A stretch of DNA of 22,964 nucleotides from a virus. This document shows positions 22,184 to 22,964 of the stretch, piece after piece (the stretch's first letter is position 1; each line of letters starts with the position of its first letter). The stretch is from the IMG/VR virus record IMGVR_UViG_3300025133_000620, positions 1 to 22,964 of that record. One strand, 5' to 3'. The notes beneath the pieces were generated by a model, which had not been told where the DNA came from, ran no database searches, and saw nothing but the letters and a program-made list of their open reading frames with translations. A program made the translations under genes and the position numbers.

Positions 22184-22851
22184 TATGTGTCCTCCCCTGC
22201 ATCTGTGGTAATAAATAATTGAATACCTAAATTAATTGCATCTACGTCTAAATCATCTGCTGACACATCTCTAAATAGTCTAAAGAAAACCAAGTCACCA
22301 GCAGTTGGTGTCCCTGCTATAGTAATCGCAGAAGATTCGGCAGATTGATACATATCTTCTGCTGTCGCTCCATCTACTGCTGTAGGAGTAACTGCTGTAC
22401 CGTAAGCCGCATTTATTGTATCATCATTGCTTACAGCAACACCTTGTAAACCAAAGGCAACCCCATCAAGCCCTCCTGTTTGACCCCCGTTATGTGTCCA
22501 GAATGATTTAAAAGTCACTGTTCCTTCATTCCAACTCTTAGGCATTGCTACTTGGAACTGTACTGCTTCGTCAGCAGCCGAGTCAAAAGCAAATCCGATC
22601 ATATCTGGTCTTCCTGCTGTTGTTTCAGTATTTGATATAGCCTCTGCTCCGTTAGAAGTAGTTGCTGTCATTGCTGATGGTGGAATGGGTATAGTATGTT
22701 TTCCAATAGGTGATATAGTAGCACCTGCAGAAGTAATGGAGTAACCATTCATATCTAGGTCACCACCCAATTTGGTAGAAGTAGATGCCTGTCCTCTTAT
22801 CACATCCGCTTTTAATGTGCTGTTTAATCCATCAATATCTACTTGTGGCAT
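22183..22851 (-). CDS. Fibre-like virion appendage protein
   Basis: This is a 222-residue protein whose ATG follows an AAGGAGG Shine-Dalgarno sequence. Near the N-terminus (about residues 28-41) is the motif KLGGDLDMNGYSI, which occurs in many phage fibre and tail-spike proteins as a short trimerising or hinge segment. The rest (about 50-222) reads as a beta-rich domain. It has an FQVAMPKSWNEGTVTF segment and ends in FFRLFRDVSADD followed by ITTDAGEDT, a pattern I recognise from uncharacterised virion proteins of marine phages. No catalytic residues are evident. It sits at the head of an appendage cluster, with its TAA overlapping the next ATG by one base. A role in host contact or fibre attachment is an inference from motif and position. 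Alternatively it could be a base structural protein of the tail. Confidence 0.72.
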   Translation of the reverse strand: MPQVDIDGLNSTLKADVIRGQASTSTKLGGDLDMNGYSITSAGATISPIGKHTIPIPPSAMTATTSNGAEAISNTETTAGRPDMIGFAFDSAADEAVQFQVAMPKSWNEGTVTFKSFWTHNGGQTGGLDGVAFGLQGVAVSNDDTINAAYGTAVTPTAVDGATAEDMYQSAESSAITIAGTPTAGDLVFFRLFRDVSADDLDVDAINLGIQLFITTDAGEDT

Positions 22852-22853
22852 CT

Positions 22854-22964
22854 TTACTCCTCCTTCGGATACTTGTTTTTAATTTCCCTGATGTGTTCTA
22901 GCCAGGTGTCAGTACCTTCTTCTTCGTCATGGAATATCATATCTAACTGATCCCCCACACTGGC
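22854..22964 (-). CDS. Small conserved phage protein, C-terminal 36 residues (partial)
   Basis: The frame is open from the right edge of the window to a TAA stop at 22856-22854, giving 36 residues; the start lies outside. The visible sequence contains GDQLDMIFHD, then an acidic stretch, a TW..HI..IK segment and a YPKEE end. I recognise this pattern (GDQLDxxFHD ... W ... I..IK..YPK) from short phage proteins encoded next to tail-fibre genes; their function is not established as far as I know. The last codons, AAG GAG GAG, double as the Shine-Dalgarno sequence of the next gene, whose ATG lies only 2 nt after the stop codon. That suggests translational coupling with the fibre-like gene downstream. 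The reading frame is well supported; the function is unknown. Confidence 0.75.
   Translation of the reverse strand, partial: ASVGDQLDMIFHDEEEGTDTWLEHIREIKNKYPKEE

Noticed and set aside
1-22964. Defence system, CRISPR array, tRNA or integration site
   Set aside because: No regularly spaced repeats, cloverleaf, integrase or defence-type motifs were seen on either strand; all space is taken up by phage structural genes.

Overview
The window looks like the structural half of a tailed bacteriophage genome, most likely a short-tailed (podovirus-type) phage from a marine or other aquatic setting. All genes read on the minus strand, so transcription runs from high to low coordinates. Genes are packed with 1-44 nt overlaps or short gaps, and no stretch over about 120 bases lacks a gene. 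No integrase, repressor, tRNA, CRISPR array, insertion sequence or host gene is visible, so nothing points to a prophage. The aquatic assignment is an inference from the appendage families (six-bladed NATDFGDL-repeat protein, LGGDLDMNGYSI-type fibre protein, LamG-bearing tail protein), which I associate with marine phages. No homology search was run.

Layout in the direction of transcription. (i) 22964-20786, appendage module: the tail end of a small conserved phage protein, a fibre-like protein, a putative fibre assembly helper and a repeat protein of six about 50-residue blades. (ii) 20829-17959, packaging module: an unassigned helical protein in the usual place of a small terminase, a 57-aa membrane protein (holin candidate), and a large terminase split into separate ATPase and nuclease reading frames. 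(iii) 17950-12227, head module: portal, a basic protein of unknown function, acidic scaffold, two small proteins, a probable decoration protein and the major capsid protein. (iv) 12109-10171: a right-handed beta-helix protein and a protein ending in a C2H2-like zinc finger. (v) 10167-5342, tail: adaptor (head completion) protein and a 1299-aa nozzle/stabiliser-like protein carrying a LamG fold. (vi) 5326-1: a small coiled-coil protein, a GNAT-type acetyltransferase and three large Ala/Gly-rich proteins in the position of podophage internal (ejection) proteins, the last running off the left edge.

The genes together would build a capsid around a portal and scaffold, package DNA with the terminase, close the head with the adaptor and nozzle, and supply ejection proteins and host-contacting appendages. 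Two RNA hairpins flank the beta-helix gene, one of them an intrinsic-terminator-like structure just after the capsid gene. They may set the high capsid-to-downstream expression ratio.

No clear new multi-gene system was found. The most unusual points are the split large terminase with an unusual P-loop and a zinc-binding insertion, the C2H2 finger in a virion-region protein, a repeated module apparently inserted inside a LamG fold, and start codons that are GTG, TTG or possibly ATA.
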